Made by a program: the position numbers and the translations under genes. This document shows, piece after piece, positions 16,973 through 26,345 of a stretch of 64,000 nt of DNA. A model generated the notes under the pieces. The model was not told where the DNA came from and did no database searches. It saw only the letters and a list, made by a program, of their open reading frames with translations. Source of the DNA: Microbacterium sp. LWS13-1.2 (GTDB taxonomy: Bacteria > Actinomycetota > Actinomycetes > Actinomycetales > Microbacteriaceae); assembly GCF_040144835.1 (NCBI RefSeq), contig NZ_CP151632.1, forward strand, positions 3,348,001-3,412,000. The letters are read 5' to 3'. Within the stretch, counting starts at the first letter, position 1, and each line of letters opens with the position of its first letter.

Positions 16973-18136
16973 TCAGTTCAGCGCGACACCCGCCGGATCG
17001 CGCAGCAGCTCCGCGAACGCGGCCTCGGCGGCGCCGATGAGCAGGCGATCCTCGGCGAGTGCCGCCGGCCGGATCTCGAGGTCCTCGCCGTTCGCCGGCA
17101 TGGTCTGGGCGACGACCGCCTCGGTGAACCCGTCCAGGTCATCGGTGGCGAGCATCGCCAGGAACCCGCCGAGCACCACGACGGCCGGATTGAGCACGTT
17201 GACGGCATTGGCCAAGGCTGTGGACAGGATGCGGCGCTGCCGTGCGATCTCGTCGCGGACCTCGGGCGAGCGCGCCGCGCGCAGCATCTCGGCGAGGGCA
17301 GGCTCGTCGGCGTTGTCGCGACCGAGGACGGCGAGCAGGCGTGCGCGGCTCACCTCGTCCTCGAGCACGCCGCCACTCGCGCGGCGATCGGCGCTCGACG
17401 CGATGCCGGGGCGGTTCTGCCCGAATTCGCCGGAGTAGCCCGAGGCGCCGGCCACCGGCATCCCGTGCACGATCAAGCCGCCGCCGATGCCGCTCGCGCC
17501 GCCGTTGAGGTAGACCACGTCGTCGATGCCGCGCGCGGCGCCGAACAGGTGCTCCGCGAGCACGCCCAGCGCCGCGTCGTTGCCGACCACGGTGGGAAGG
17601 CCCGTCGCGGTCTCGATGAGCTCGCGCAGGGCGGTGTCGCTCCACTTCAGGTGCGGCGCGTCTCGCACCAGGCCGTCGGAAGCCCGGACGAGTCCCGGCA
17701 CCGCGACGCCGATCCCCGCGATCGCCGCCTCGGCGAGGTCGTCCTCGCGCCACGCGTCGATGCGCTCGCCGATCAGCTGCGCCGTCCGCTCGGGGCCCAG
17801 CAGGCCGGACATCTCGAGGCGCTCGCGCCGACGCACTGTGCGATCCAGCCCGACGGCCGCCATCGAGAGCGCGTCGACCTCTGGGTTCACCGCTATCGTC
17901 ACGACGCGCGGGTGCGGCGCCACCAGCGGAGACGGCCGACCGACGCGGCGGCTCGGGTCGGGCGCGCGCTCCTCCACGACTCCCAGGGCGACGAGGTCTC
18001 CGACGAGGTCGGCGATCGTCGAGCGGTTGAGGCCGGTCGCTCCGGTCAGTGTCGCGCGCGAGACGGGACCGTCCAGGTGCGCCAGGCGCAGCAGCCGCGA
18101 CAGGTTCGCTTGGCGACTGCCCACCGGCTCGTTCAT
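16973..18136 (-). CDS. ROK family transcriptional regulator (XylR-like) of xylose genes
   Basis: The 387-residue protein joins an N-terminal winged helix (LLRLAHLDGPVSRATLTGAT, residues 14-33, then GLNRSTIADLV) to a ROK domain with GIGVAVPGLV, the GNDAALGVLAEHLFG segment and GGASGIGGGLIV. The CxCGxxGC zinc motif seen in many ROK proteins is absent; the corresponding segment reads GQNRPGIASSADR. ATG at 18136 follows a TACAGT -10 element by six bases, so the message is probably leaderless. It diverges from xylA, and XylR-type ROK repressors commonly control xylAB; the regulatory link is inferred from position. Confidence 0.9.
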   Translation of the reverse strand: MNEPVGSRQANLSRLLRLAHLDGPVSRATLTGATGLNRSTIADLVGDLVALGVVEERAPDPSRRVGRPSPLVAPHPRVVTIAVNPEVDALSMAAVGLDRTVRRRERLEMSGLLGPERTAQLIGERIDAWREDDLAEAAIAGIGVAVPGLVRASDGLVRDAPHLKWSDTALRELIETATGLPTVVGNDAALGVLAEHLFGAARGIDDVVYLNGGASGIGGGLIVHGMPVAGASGYSGEFGQNRPGIASSADRRASGGVLEDEVSRARLLAVLGRDNADEPALAEMLRAARSPEVRDEIARQRRILSTALANAVNVLNPAVVVLGGFLAMLATDDLDGFTEAVVAQTMPANGEDLEIRPAALAEDRLLIGAAEAAFAELLRDPAGVALN

Positions 18137-18196
18137 ACCCTCACTGTAGAGGCGACCCGGGACGCGATCGCACAGTGGACGCGGCATCGGTTCTGG

Positions 18197-18216
18197 TATA
18201 GGTTGTCGTCAGCAAC
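18197..18216 (+). promoter_or_regulatory. xylA promoter with possible ROK operator
   Basis: A TATAGG -10-like element (18197-18202) overlaps the first arm of the inverted repeat GTTG-N7-CAAC (18202-18205 and 18213-18216). The site lies 20 bases before the AAGGAG ribosome site of xylA. Repressor binding here would block transcription start. The arms are short, so the call is tentative. Confidence 0.45.
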
Positions 18217-18236
18217 ATTTCTCGCAAAGGAGCGTC

Positions 18237-19424
18237 ATGCCCACCCCTACCCGCGCCGACAAGTTCTCGTTCGGTCTCTGGACCATCGGCTACAACGGCA
18301 CCGACCCCTTCGGCGGACCGACCCGCCCCGCGCTCGACGTCGTCCACGCCGTCGAGAAGCTCGCCGAGCTCGGTGCCTACGGCCTCACCTTCCATGACGA
18401 CGACCTGTTCGCCTTCGGCTCGACGGATGCCGAGCGCCAGACCCAGATCGACCGCCTCAAGGGCGCACTCGCCGACACCGGCCTCATCGTGCCGATGGTG
18501 ACGACCAACCTCTTCTCAGCCCCCGTCTTCAAGGACGGCGGGTTCACGTCGAACGACCGCCAGGTGCGCCGGTTCGCGCTGCGCAAGGTGTTCCGCCAGC
18601 TCGACCTCGGTGCCGAGCTGGGCGCCAAGACCTTCGTCATGTGGGGCGGCCGCGAGGGCGCCGAGTACGACTCGGCGAAGGACATCCGCGCGGCGCTCGA
18701 GCGCTACCGCGAGGCCGTGAACCTGCTCGGCGACTACGTCACCGACAAGGGCTACGACATCCGCTTCGCGATCGAGCCGAAGCCCAACGAGCCCCGCGGC
18801 GACATCCTGCTGCCGACGCTCGGGCACGCCATCGCGTTCATCGACTCGCTCGAGCGCCCCGAGCTCGTGGGCCTCAACCCCGAGGTCGGCCACGAGCAGA
18901 TGGCGGGCCTGAACTTCGCCGCCGGCATCGCTCAGGCGCTGTACCACGGCAAACTCTTCCACATCGACCTCAACGGCCAGCGCGGCATCAAGTACGACCA
19001 GGACCTCGTGTTCGGCCACGGCGACCTGCACAACGCGTTCGCGCTCGTCGACCTGCTCGAGAACGGCGGCCCCGGCGGAGTCCCCGCCTACGACGGCCCG
19101 CGCCACTTCGACTACAAGCCGTCGCGCACCGAGGACGAGACGGGCGTCTGGGACTCGGCCGCCGCGAACATGCGCACCTACCTGCTGCTCAAGGAGCGCG
19201 CTGCGGCCTTCCGCGCCGACCCCGAGGTGCAGGAGGCGCTCGAGGCCGCCCGCGTCGCCGAGCTGTCGATTCCGACGCTCAACGAGGGCGAGTCGTACGA
19301 CGACTTCCTCGCCGACCGCTCCGCGTACGAGGACTTCGACACCGACGTGTACCTCGGCGGCAAGGGCTTCGGCTTCGTCCGGCTGCAGCAGCTCGCGACC
19401 GAGCACCTGCTCGGCGCCCGCTGA
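18237..19424 (+). CDS. xylA: Xylose isomerase
   Basis: The 395-residue enzyme interconverts D-xylose and D-xylulose in the cytoplasm. It is the actinobacterial class I type by length and sequence. The catalytic H53 lies in [13 protein letters not shown], the metal-binding [10 protein letters not shown] comes near residue 180, and further metal ligands lie in [15 protein letters not shown] and [16 protein letters not shown] precedes the ATG. It is followed by xylB 114 bases downstream, with a long inverted repeat between them. Confidence 0.97.
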   Translation: MPTPTRADKFSFGLWTIGYNGTDPFGGPTRPALDVVHAVEKLAELGAYGLTFHDDDLFAFGSTDAERQTQIDRLKGALADTGLIVPMVTTNLFSAPVFKDGGFTSNDRQVRRFALRKVFRQLDLGAELGAKTFVMWGGREGAEYDSAKDIRAALERYREAVNLLGDYVTDKGYDIRFAIEPKPNEPRGDILLPTLGHAIAFIDSLERPELVGLNPEVGHEQMAGLNFAAGIAQALYHGKLFHIDLNGQRGIKYDQDLVFGHGDLHNAFALVDLLENGGPGGVPAYDGPRHFDYKPSRTEDETGVWDSAAANMRTYLLLKERAAAFRADPEVQEALEAARVAELSIPTLNEGESYDDFLADRSAYEDFDTDVYLGGKGFGFVRLQQLATEHLLGAR

Positions 19425-19449
19425 CGCACCCGGTTCCCTCTCCCTCCCT

Positions 19450-19510
19450 GTTCACTTGCGCTGAACGTACGCGAATCACGCGTCGCGACGTACATTCAGC
19501 GCAAGTGAAC
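19450..19510. repeat. Long inverted repeat, 22-bp arms, between xylA and xylB
   Basis: Arms at 19450-19471 and 19489-19510 match over 22 bp with one mismatch around a 17-nt loop (arm end GTTCACTTGCGCTGAA). It lies between the xylA stop and the xylB start, both on the plus strand. It could lower xylB expression by partial termination or protect the xylA message end. Confidence 0.7.
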
Positions 19511-19538
19511 GGGGGAGAAGACGCGTGAAGGAGCGCAG

Positions 19539-20843
19539 ATGACCCTCGTGATGGGCGTCGACTCGTCGACGCAGTCGTGCAAGATCGTGATCACGGATGC
19601 CGCGTCGGGCGCCGTCGTGCGGCAGGGGCGTGCGTCGCACCCCGACGGCACCTCGGTCGATCCCGAGGCGTGGTGGACGGCGCTGCAGGCGGCGATCGCG
19701 GATGCCGGAGGCGTGGACGACGTCGAGGCCTGGGCGGTCGGCGGCCAGCAGCACGGCATGGTCGCGGTCGATGCCGACGGGCGCGTGGTCCGCGACGCCC
19801 TGCTGTGGAACGACACCCGCTCGGCGCAGGCGGCGGCCGACCTCACGGCGGAGTTCGGCGCGGATGAGCTCGCGCGGCGGACCGGGCTCGTGCCGGTGGC
19901 ATCCTTCACGATCACGAAGCTGCGGTGGCTGCGCGACCATGAGCCCGAGAACGCGGCTCGTGTCGCCGCCGTCGCCCTCCCGCACGACTGGCTCACCTGG
20001 CGCATGCGCGGCTTCGGCCCCGCGGGCGCGTCGCCACGGGGCCCGATCCTCGACGAGCTCGTCACCGACCGGTCGGACGCCTCGGGCACCGGCTACTGGG
20101 ACCCTGCGACCGGCGGCTACGATCGCGAACTCCTGGTCGCGGCGCTCGGTCACGATGCGGTGCTACCGCGGGTGCTCGGTCCCGACGAATGGGTGACGGA
20201 TGCCGACGGCCGCCGTGTCGGCGGCGGTGCCGGCGACAACGCGGGCGCGGCGCTCGGCCTCGCGGCGGGTCCCGGCGATGTGGTCGTCTCGATCGGCACG
20301 AGCGGAACGGTCTTCGCGGTGAGCGAGGAGCGCACGACCGACCCGACCGGCACGGTCGCCGGGTTCGCGGACTGCACCGGACGATTCCTGCCCCTGGTCG
20401 CGACGCTCAACGCCGCACGCGTGCTCGACGCGATCGCGCGCGTGCTCGGCGTCGACCACGCGGAGCTCTCGCGCCTGGCCCTCGCCGCCCAGCCGGGCGC
20501 CGCGGGCCTGCAGCTGGTGCCGTACTTCGAGGGCGAGCGCACGCCGAACCTGCCCGACGCGACGGCATCGCTCACCGGCATGACTCTCGCCTCGACGACC
20601 CGCGAGAACCTCGCCCGTGCCGCGGTCGAGGGCATGCTGTCGGGGCTCGCCGCCGGACTCGCGGCGCTGCGCGGCCTGGGCGTTCCGCTGGAGCGCGCTC
20701 TGCTCGTCGGCGGGGGCGCCCAGTCGGCGGCCGTGCGTGAGATCGCGCCGCTGGTGCTGGGGCTTCCCGTCGAGGTGCCCGAGCCGGGGGAGTACGTCGC
20801 CCTCGGCGCCGCGCGGCAGGCGGCATCCGTCCTCTCCGCCTGA
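19539..20843 (+). CDS. xylB: Xylulokinase, FGGY family
   Basis: The 434-residue kinase phosphorylates D-xylulose, following xylA in the same pathway. Visible are the N-terminal phosphate loop [24 protein letters not shown], the LLWNDTRS sugar motif, the catalytic D233 in [13 protein letters not shown], and the ATP-site [12 protein letters not shown] near residue 390. It is somewhat shorter than the roughly 480-residue enterobacterial enzyme, as is common in actinobacteria. GAAGGAGCGCAG precedes the ATG. Confidence 0.94.
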   Translation: MTLVMGVDSSTQSCKIVITDAASGAVVRQGRASHPDGTSVDPEAWWTALQAAIADAGGVDDVEAWAVGGQQHGMVAVDADGRVVRDALLWNDTRSAQAAADLTAEFGADELARRTGLVPVASFTITKLRWLRDHEPENAARVAAVALPHDWLTWRMRGFGPAGASPRGPILDELVTDRSDASGTGYWDPATGGYDRELLVAALGHDAVLPRVLGPDEWVTDADGRRVGGGAGDNAGAALGLAAGPGDVVVSIGTSGTVFAVSEERTTDPTGTVAGFADCTGRFLPLVATLNAARVLDAIARVLGVDHAELSRLALAAQPGAAGLQLVPYFEGERTPNLPDATASLTGMTLASTTRENLARAAVEGMLSGLAAGLAALRGLGVPLERALLVGGGAQSAAVREIAPLVLGLPVEVPEPGEYVALGAARQAASVLSA

Positions 20844-20965
20844 TCGCCGGGGACCTCCGGTCGTACGGCGCGAGCGCCCTCATCCTCTGCAATGGGTCGA
20901 GGGTCGCGCGCCCGGGCCTGCGTCCGCACCGGGCGGTGGCGGCGGTGCGGCGGTACCATTCCCGC

Positions 20966-22591
20966 ATGGCGGACACGATCGCCGAGCTCGAACGGGCTCG
21001 GGCGGCATATCGGTCCGGTGACTGGGAGACGGCACGGGACGGCTTCGCGGCGGCCCGGGATGGGGAGGCGGCCACCGGCGACGACGTCCGCGCGCTCGCG
21101 TCGTGCGAGTGGTGGCTCGGTCGCCAGGAGGCGGGCCTGGAGCACCTCGAGTCCGCCTTCCGGATGCTCACGCGCGACGGCGCCGAGATGGCCGCGGCCG
21201 AAACGGCTCTCGTCATCGCCTTGGCGCGACTCACGCGCGCCGAGCTGACCGTCGGCACCGCGTGGGCTCGGCGGGCCCATCGGATTCTCGCCGACCTCCC
21301 CGACGGGCGGGGCCACGCGTACGACGTCTACCTGGCCGCGAGCATGGATCTCGACGGCACCGGAGCCCTCTGGCCCGCGGAGAGCGTCTCGCGCATGCAG
21401 CAGCTGGCCGCCGAGCTGCAGCTTCCGGCGGTGTCGGCACTGAGCGCCGTCGTATCGGGGATGCACGCGATCCGCGCCGGACGCACCGCGGACGGCTTCG
21501 CCCAGCTCGACGAGGCGATGCTGTGCGTCGTGTCGGACGAGCTCGAGCCGGAGTGGGCGGGCGACGTGCTCTGCACGACGATCCACGTCTGCCATGAGCT
21601 CGCCGACTTCCGCCGCATGGCCGACTGGACGCGCGCCGCCGAGGCATGGTGCGCGGCGCGCGGCGCGCATGTCGTGTACGCGGGCGTCTGCCGCGTCCAC
21701 CGGCTCGAACTGCAGTCGGCGAGCGGGGAGTGGGATGCCGCCGAGGCGGCGCTGGAGCGGGCATGCGACGATCTCGGATCCGACCATCCGTGGGTCGCGG
21801 GCGAGGGCTGGCACCAGCTGGGCGAGATCCGCCGGCTGCGCGGTGACGCGGCGGGGGCGCGCGCCGCGTACGGCCAGGCGCGATCGGCGGGCGTCGATCC
21901 CGTCCCCGGTGAGGCCCTGCTGGTGCTCGCAGAAGGCGAGCCGGCGCGCGCCGCGGCGATGATCACGACGTCGCTCGAGCAGCGCGACCGCATGGGGCGT
22001 GCGCGGTTGCTGCGTCCGGGTGTCGAGATCGCGCTCGCCACCGGGCGGCCGGAATGGGCGCGGCAGCTGCTCGACGAGCTCGAGGCCGACGCCAGCGTCT
22101 TCGGCAGCGACGGATTCCGGGCCTGGGCCGCGCATGCCGGCGGTATGGCGATGCTCCACGCCGGGGATGCCGACGGCGCGATCAGCCGGCTGCACGCCGC
22201 CCTCGAGCTCTTCCGGCGGCTGCGGCAGCCGTGGGAGCAGGCGAACGTGCTGTACTGGCTCGCCTCCGCGCAGGAGCAGCGCGGTGATGCGGCGCTCGCC
22301 GGGCAGCTGCGCGACCAGGCGGGCGTTATCTTCGAGCGTCTCGGCGCGCCGCCGGTGGTCGTCCGCTCCGGCTCGGTTCCGGTCGACGGCGGTCCTCTGA
22401 CGGCGCGGGAGCGCGAGATCGTCGAGCTCGTCGCGCAGGGCAAGGCGAATCGGCAGATCGCGGACGAACTCTACATCAGCGAGAAGACCGTGAGCCGGCA
22501 CCTCGCCAACATCTACATCAAGCTCGAGGTGGGCTCGCGCACGGCGGCGGCGGCGTGGTGGCACGAGCAGACCAGCCGCCGCGGGCGCTGA
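20966..22591 (+). CDS. LuxR family regulator with TPR-like sensor region
   Basis: The 541-residue protein begins with alpha-helical, alanine-rich repeats (RAAYRSGDWETARDGFAAAR and similar) that look like TPR units through about residue 460. It ends in a LuxR helix-turn-helix (LTAREREIVELVAQG, then NRQIADELYISEKTVSRHL). There is no N-terminal ATPase, unlike large LAL regulators. The start ATG at 20966 follows a TACCAT -10 element by six bases, so translation is probably leaderless. The next gene is a methyltransferase with a TGCACC/GGTGCA palindrome in its leader, a plausible target. The signal is unknown. Confidence 0.88.
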   Translation: MADTIAELERARAAYRSGDWETARDGFAAARDGEAATGDDVRALASCEWWLGRQEAGLEHLESAFRMLTRDGAEMAAAETALVIALARLTRAELTVGTAWARRAHRILADLPDGRGHAYDVYLAASMDLDGTGALWPAESVSRMQQLAAELQLPAVSALSAVVSGMHAIRAGRTADGFAQLDEAMLCVVSDELEPEWAGDVLCTTIHVCHELADFRRMADWTRAAEAWCAARGAHVVYAGVCRVHRLELQSASGEWDAAEAALERACDDLGSDHPWVAGEGWHQLGEIRRLRGDAAGARAAYGQARSAGVDPVPGEALLVLAEGEPARAAAMITTSLEQRDRMGRARLLRPGVEIALATGRPEWARQLLDELEADASVFGSDGFRAWAAHAGGMAMLHAGDADGAISRLHAALELFRRLRQPWEQANVLYWLASAQEQRGDAALAGQLRDQAGVIFERLGAPPVVVRSGSVPVDGGPLTAREREIVELVAQGKANRQIADELYISEKTVSRHLANIYIKLEVGSRTAAAAWWHEQTSRRGR

Positions 22592-22646
22592 TCCGTCGTC
22601 GGTCCCGCTGATCGCCGCCGCGGCACCGCGTCGGAGCGCAGCAACG

Positions 22647-22662
22647 TGCACCGAATGGTGCA
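22647..22662. promoter_or_regulatory. Palindromic operator candidate upstream of the methyltransferase
   Basis: TGCACC (22647-22652) and GGTGCA (22657-22662) are exact reverse complements around GAAT. The site is about 100 bases ahead of the methyltransferase start and just after the LuxR gene, so it may be that regulator's binding site. Confidence 0.5.
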
Positions 22663-22765
22663 GAGCGCGCGGGCGAGGTTGCGTGGTTCGCCCGACGCGC
22701 CGACGACCGTGCGCTCCGTAGCGTCGTGTCCAGACATCCGAAGGACATTCACGAAGGAGACGACG

Positions 22766-23878
22766 ATGTCCACCACGACGATCACCGAAACAGCTCCGGA
22801 CGCGACGGCCGAGTTCGCCGACCGGCTCATGGGCGCGACGCTCGGCTGGTTCGACATCATGGCCATCCACCTGGGCTCCCAGCTCGGGTGGTACGCCGAG
22901 CTGTCGCGCAGCGGCGGACTCACCGCGAGTGAGCTCGCCGCGCGGACGGGCTGCGACGCGCGCTACGCCCGGGAGTGGCTCGAGCAGCAGGCCGCGAGCG
23001 GCGTTCTGCTGTCCGAAGAAGCGCCGTCGCGGGAAGGCTCTGGCGGGAGCCTCGCCGACTCCCGGCGCTTCCTCCTCGCGCCCGGCGTGGGCGAGGTCCT
23101 GCTGGACCGCGACAGCCTGTCGTACCTCGAACCCCTCGCACGCATGGCGGCGGCCGTCTCCGGACAGCTGGACGCTCTGCTGGAGGCGTACCGGACGGGC
23201 GGCGGGGTGAGCTGGGAGCAGCTCGGCGCGCACGCCCGTGAGGCCCAGGCGGACATGAACCGCCCGTGGTTCGACCGGTTGCCGTCCGTCTTCGCGGGGA
23301 TCGATCGGCTCGACGACGTGCTGCGGCGTCCGCGGGCTCGCATCGCCGATCTCGGCGCCGGCGGAGGCTGGTCGTCGATCGCGCTCGCGAAGGTCTATCC
23401 GCAGCTGCGCGTGGTCGGGTTCGACATCGACGATGCGTCGGTCGAGATGGCGCGGCGGAACGCCGTCGAGGCCGGGGTCGCCGACCGCGTCGAGTTCCTG
23501 CTCTCCGACGCCGCACTCGTCGCCGCGCAGGGCCGCTTCGACGCCGTGTTCGCGTTCGAGTGCCTGCATGACATGCCCCACCCCGTGGCGGTCCTCGCCG
23601 CCGCGCGGGAGGCTGTGCGAGACGACGGCGTCGTGGTGATCATGGACGAGGCGACCGAGGAGCGCTTCACCCCCGACGCGAGCGAGCTCGAGCGGCTGCT
23701 GTACGGCTTCAGTCTCTTCGTTTGCCTGCCCGATGGCAGGTCGCATCGCCCGAGCGCCGCCACGGGCACCGTGATGCGTCCCGCCACGCTGCGCGGGTAT
23801 GCGCACGCGGCGGGCTGGAGCGACATCCGCGTGCTCGTCCCCGAGTTCGGGCTCTGGCGCTTCTACGAGATCGTCTGA
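22766..23878 (+). CDS. Class I SAM-dependent methyltransferase with N-terminal winged helix
   Basis: The 370-residue protein has an N-terminal winged-helix dimerisation region (LGWFDIMAIHLGSQLGWY, then LTASELAARTGCDARYAREWL) like O-methyltransferases and related enzymes. The SAM site follows: motif I IADLGAGGGWSSIALAKVYP near residue 195 and acidic motif GFDIDDASVEMAR, with CLHDMPHP as the post-motif segment. GAAGGAG precedes the ATG. The adjacent upstream LuxR gene is its probable regulator. The methyl acceptor cannot be told from sequence. Confidence 0.88.
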   Translation: MSTTTITETAPDATAEFADRLMGATLGWFDIMAIHLGSQLGWYAELSRSGGLTASELAARTGCDARYAREWLEQQAASGVLLSEEAPSREGSGGSLADSRRFLLAPGVGEVLLDRDSLSYLEPLARMAAAVSGQLDALLEAYRTGGGVSWEQLGAHAREAQADMNRPWFDRLPSVFAGIDRLDDVLRRPRARIADLGAGGGWSSIALAKVYPQLRVVGFDIDDASVEMARRNAVEAGVADRVEFLLSDAALVAAQGRFDAVFAFECLHDMPHPVAVLAAAREAVRDDGVVVIMDEATEERFTPDASELERLLYGFSLFVCLPDGRSHRPSAATGTVMRPATLRGYAHAAGWSDIRVLVPEFGLWRFYEIV

Positions 23879-23957
23879 CGCGGGAGAGCAGGCCTCCGCG
23901 CGTCGAGTACGTGCGGAGGTCTGGTCTTCGGCGGTTTCCGAACGCAAGAATGGGCGG

Positions 23958-24803
23958 ATGCCGGAGGCCGACGCAGACGCAGAGCTGGACGCCGTAGCAG
24001 CTGAGCTCTACGCCCTGCCGCCGTCGGAGTTCACGGCCAGCCGCAATGCGCGCGCCGGCATGGCTGCCGGAGCCGTCGCCAAGCGGATCAAGGCGCTGCG
24101 CAAGCCGACCGTCGCGGCGTGGGCCGTCAACCTGCTCGCCCGCGAGGGGCAGCTGGCCGACGCGATCGACCTGTCGGCGGCGCTTCGCGAGGCGCAGGAC
24201 GACCTCGACGGCGCCGAGCTGGCGCGCCTGGGCAAGCAGCGGCGCCAGCTCGTCGCCGCGCTCGCGAAGCAGGCGGTGGGCCTCGCCGAGAACGCCGGTG
24301 GCACGCTGAGCGCCGCCGCGCGTGAGGACGTCGAGAAGACCATCAATGCGGCGGTGATGGATGCCGCAGCCGCCGCTGCCGTCCTGACGGGCCGTCTCAT
24401 CACACCGCTGGAGGCCGGTGACATCGAGCCCGACACGATCGCCGACGCGGTGGGCGGGTCGGTGCCCGGCGTCGTCACGCCGCCGCCGCGCGACGACCTC
24501 GCGGAGCGCCGCGCCCGCAAGGCCGCGGAGAAGGCCGCGCGAGAGGCGGAACGCCTGGCGAACGAGGCGGAGCGCGAACTCGCCCGGGTCGATGCCCGCC
24601 GCGCGAAGGCGCAGGAGCGCGTCGACCACGTGCGCGAGCGCATCGACGACCTGCGCCGCGACCTCGCCGCGCTCGAGAAGGACGAGCAGAGCGCCGCCGA
24701 GAAGCTCGACGCCGTCGAGCGCGAGCACGCCGACGCGGCGGCGAAGGCGCGCGATGCGGCGAAGGAGTCCGAGCGCGCGCAGCGCGCCCTCGACGACGAG
24801 TGA
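23958..24803 (+). CDS. Alanine-rich coiled-coil protein of unknown function
   Basis: The 281-residue protein starts with a conserved-looking block (ELYALPPSEFTASRNAR, then KRIKALRKPTVAAWAVNLL, residues 16-60) that I recall in other actinobacterial hypothetical proteins. The C-terminal 100 residues form a long charged coiled coil (AAEKAAREAERLANEAERE and similar). There is no signal peptide or membrane span. An AAGAAT -10-like element ends six bases before the ATG at 23958. Function is unknown. The gene is followed closely by the alarmone synthetase gene, but that has its own promoter. Confidence 0.75.
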   Translation: MPEADADAELDAVAAELYALPPSEFTASRNARAGMAAGAVAKRIKALRKPTVAAWAVNLLAREGQLADAIDLSAALREAQDDLDGAELARLGKQRRQLVAALAKQAVGLAENAGGTLSAAAREDVEKTINAAVMDAAAAAAVLTGRLITPLEAGDIEPDTIADAVGGSVPGVVTPPPRDDLAERRARKAAEKAAREAERLANEAERELARVDARRAKAQERVDHVRERIDDLRRDLAALEKDEQSAAEKLDAVEREHADAAAKARDAAKESERAQRALDDE

Positions 24804-24876
24804 GGTCCTGCGGCGCCGAGGCGCGGCATCCGTCTTTCACAGGACTCTCGTAGGACCGCCGCCTAGCGTGAATCGC

Positions 24877-25662
24877 ATGGCGACTCCCGCACCTCTGGTG
24901 CCCGCGACGGCGTCCGACGACGGTGAGATCACGGTCTCCCCGAGCGAGCTCAGGGAGCTGCGCGACGAACTGCAGCGTTTCATGATGGAGTACCGCTTCG
25001 GGCTGCAGGAGGTCGAGACGAAGATCGGGATCCTGCGCGACGAGTTCCTGCTGACGCACGACTACAACCCGATCGAGCACGTCTCGAGTCGCGTGAAGTC
25101 GCCCGACAGCCTCGTCGAGAAGGTGCAGCGCAAGGGCATCGACGGCGACTTCGCGTCGATCCGGCGGCGCATCACCGACATCGCGGGCATCCGCATCACG
25201 TGCAGCTTCACCGCCGACGTGTATCGTCTCTTCGACCTGCTGACCGCTCAGGACGACGTGCGGGTGCTGCAGGTCAAGGACTACATCGCCTCGCCCAAGT
25301 CCAACGGCTACAAGAGCCTGCACGCGATCCTCGAGGTGCCGGTCTTCCTCTCGACCGGGCGCATCGAGGTGCCGGTCGAGGTGCAGTTCCGCACCATCGC
25401 GATGGACTTCTGGGCGAGCCTCGAGCACAAGATCTACTACAAGTACGCCACGCGCGTGCCCGATGAGCTGCTGGCGAGCCTCAAGGACGCCGCCGACACT
25501 GCCGCCGAGCTCGACGCTCGCATGGAGCGCCTGCACCGGCAGATCCGCGGCGGCAGCGCCGGGCAGACGGCACCGCTGGCCGTCCGCGAGATCACCGAGC
25601 GCATCGCTCCCGCGCCGGCGCCCGCGGCCCCGCACGGCGACGACGAGGTCCGCCCGGTCTGA
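24877..25662 (+). CDS. Small alarmone synthetase, (p)ppGpp synthetase of the RelA/SpoT synthetase-only type
   Basis: The 261-residue protein contains only the synthetase domain and makes (p)ppGpp from ATP and GDP or GTP. Key segments are present: HVSSRVKSPDSLVEKVQRKG, DIAGIRITCSF with its catalytic aspartate, SPKSNGYKSLHA, and EVQFRTIAMDFWASLEHKIY. The hydrolase domain and the regulatory TGS and ACT domains of full-length Rel are absent, so the length fits RelQ/YjbM-like enzymes. A TAGCGT -10 element ends seven bases before the ATG (leaderless). It is convergent with the TetR gene downstream. Confidence 0.92.
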   Translation: MATPAPLVPATASDDGEITVSPSELRELRDELQRFMMEYRFGLQEVETKIGILRDEFLLTHDYNPIEHVSSRVKSPDSLVEKVQRKGIDGDFASIRRRITDIAGIRITCSFTADVYRLFDLLTAQDDVRVLQVKDYIASPKSNGYKSLHAILEVPVFLSTGRIEVPVEVQFRTIAMDFWASLEHKIYYKYATRVPDELLASLKDAADTAAELDARMERLHRQIRGGSAGQTAPLAVREITERIAPAPAPAAPHGDDEVRPV

Positions 25663-25689
25663 CACCGGTCGACGGACCGGCGGGCGAGG

Positions 25690-26280
25690 TCAGCTCGCGA
25701 GGACGGCGCCGGCGCTGGTGAGGTAGTCGTCGACGGCGCGCGCGCCGAACACCGCGGTGTTCGCGATGTATCCCTGCGCCAGGGCCGCGATCGACCGCGC
25801 GGTGTCGGCGGCCAGGGTCTCGGCATCCGCCTCGTCCGTCGTCTGCGTACGCGCCCATGGCCCGATGGCGAGTGAGAGCGACGCACGGAGGCGCCCGGCG
25901 GTGCGGAGCATCTCTTCGTGCAGTCCGGGCTCCACCATCGCCTCGCCCCAGAACTGGAGCACGAGCGGGGTTGACAGCCCGGCCTCGCTGAAGGTCGACA
26001 GCATGCCGCGCAGCGCCTGGCGCGGCGTGACCATCTCGCCGCGAGCGCCGGCCGCCTCCAGGGCGTCTATGCGAGGCAGCAGGAAGCGCCCCACGACGTA
26101 GCGGGCGAGTTCGGCTTTGTTGGAGAAGTGCGAGTAGATCGCCCCGGTCGACAGACCCGACTCTTCGACGATGTCGGCGATGGAGGTGTCGCGCACGCCG
26201 TTGCGCTCGAGGACCCGCAGGGCGGCACGTGCGATCTCGTCACGGCGGGCTTCGCGGTACGCGTCCGAGACTCTGGGCAT
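25690..26280 (-). CDS. TetR family repressor of the adjacent membrane protein
   Basis: The 196-residue protein has the TetR DNA-binding region at residues 12-58 (IARAALRVLERNGVRDTSIA, IVEESGLSTGAIYSHFSNKAEL) and a hydrophobic-ligand C-terminal domain. It diverges from the transporter-like gene at 26346. Its TATTCT -10 element (26287-26292, minus strand) lies six bases before the ATG and is buried in a perfect operator palindrome, so it should repress itself as well as the transporter. Confidence 0.92.
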   Translation of the reverse strand: MPRVSDAYREARRDEIARAALRVLERNGVRDTSIADIVEESGLSTGAIYSHFSNKAELARYVVGRFLLPRIDALEAAGARGEMVTPRQALRGMLSTFSEAGLSTPLVLQFWGEAMVEPGLHEEMLRTAGRLRASLSLAIGPWARTQTTDEADAETLAADTARSIAALAQGYIANTAVFGARAVDDYLTSAGAVLAS

Positions 26281-26283
26281 GGA

Positions 26284-26332
26284 AACAGAATAGCGATTCT
26301 GTTATGGTTGCAAACAGAACAGCTATTCTCTT
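26284..26332. promoter_or_regulatory. Pair of TetR operators
   Basis: AACAGAAT (26284-26291) and ATTCTGTT (26296-26303) form a perfect palindrome with a 4-bp spacer. A second, imperfect copy AACAGAAC-AGCT-ATTCTCTT occupies 26313-26332, 29 bp away centre to centre. The first covers the regulator's -10 element and the second lies just ahead of the transporter's AAGGAGGT ribosome site. Confidence 0.85.
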
Positions 26333-26345
26333 TAAGGAGGTCGCG

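Noticed and set aside
22647..22662. TGCACC/GGTGCA palindrome as an NtrC (nitrogen regulator) site
   Set aside because: Actinobacteria lack the sigma-54/NtrC system, and the spacing is 4 bp rather than the usual 5 bp. A local LuxR site is more likely.
20150..23947. Very long open frame on the minus strand (about 1265 codons) opposite xylB, LuxR and the methyltransferase
   Set aside because: It is an effect of high GC third positions. It reads as Arg/Ala/Pro/Gly-rich sequence without domains, while three well-supported genes occupy the other strand.
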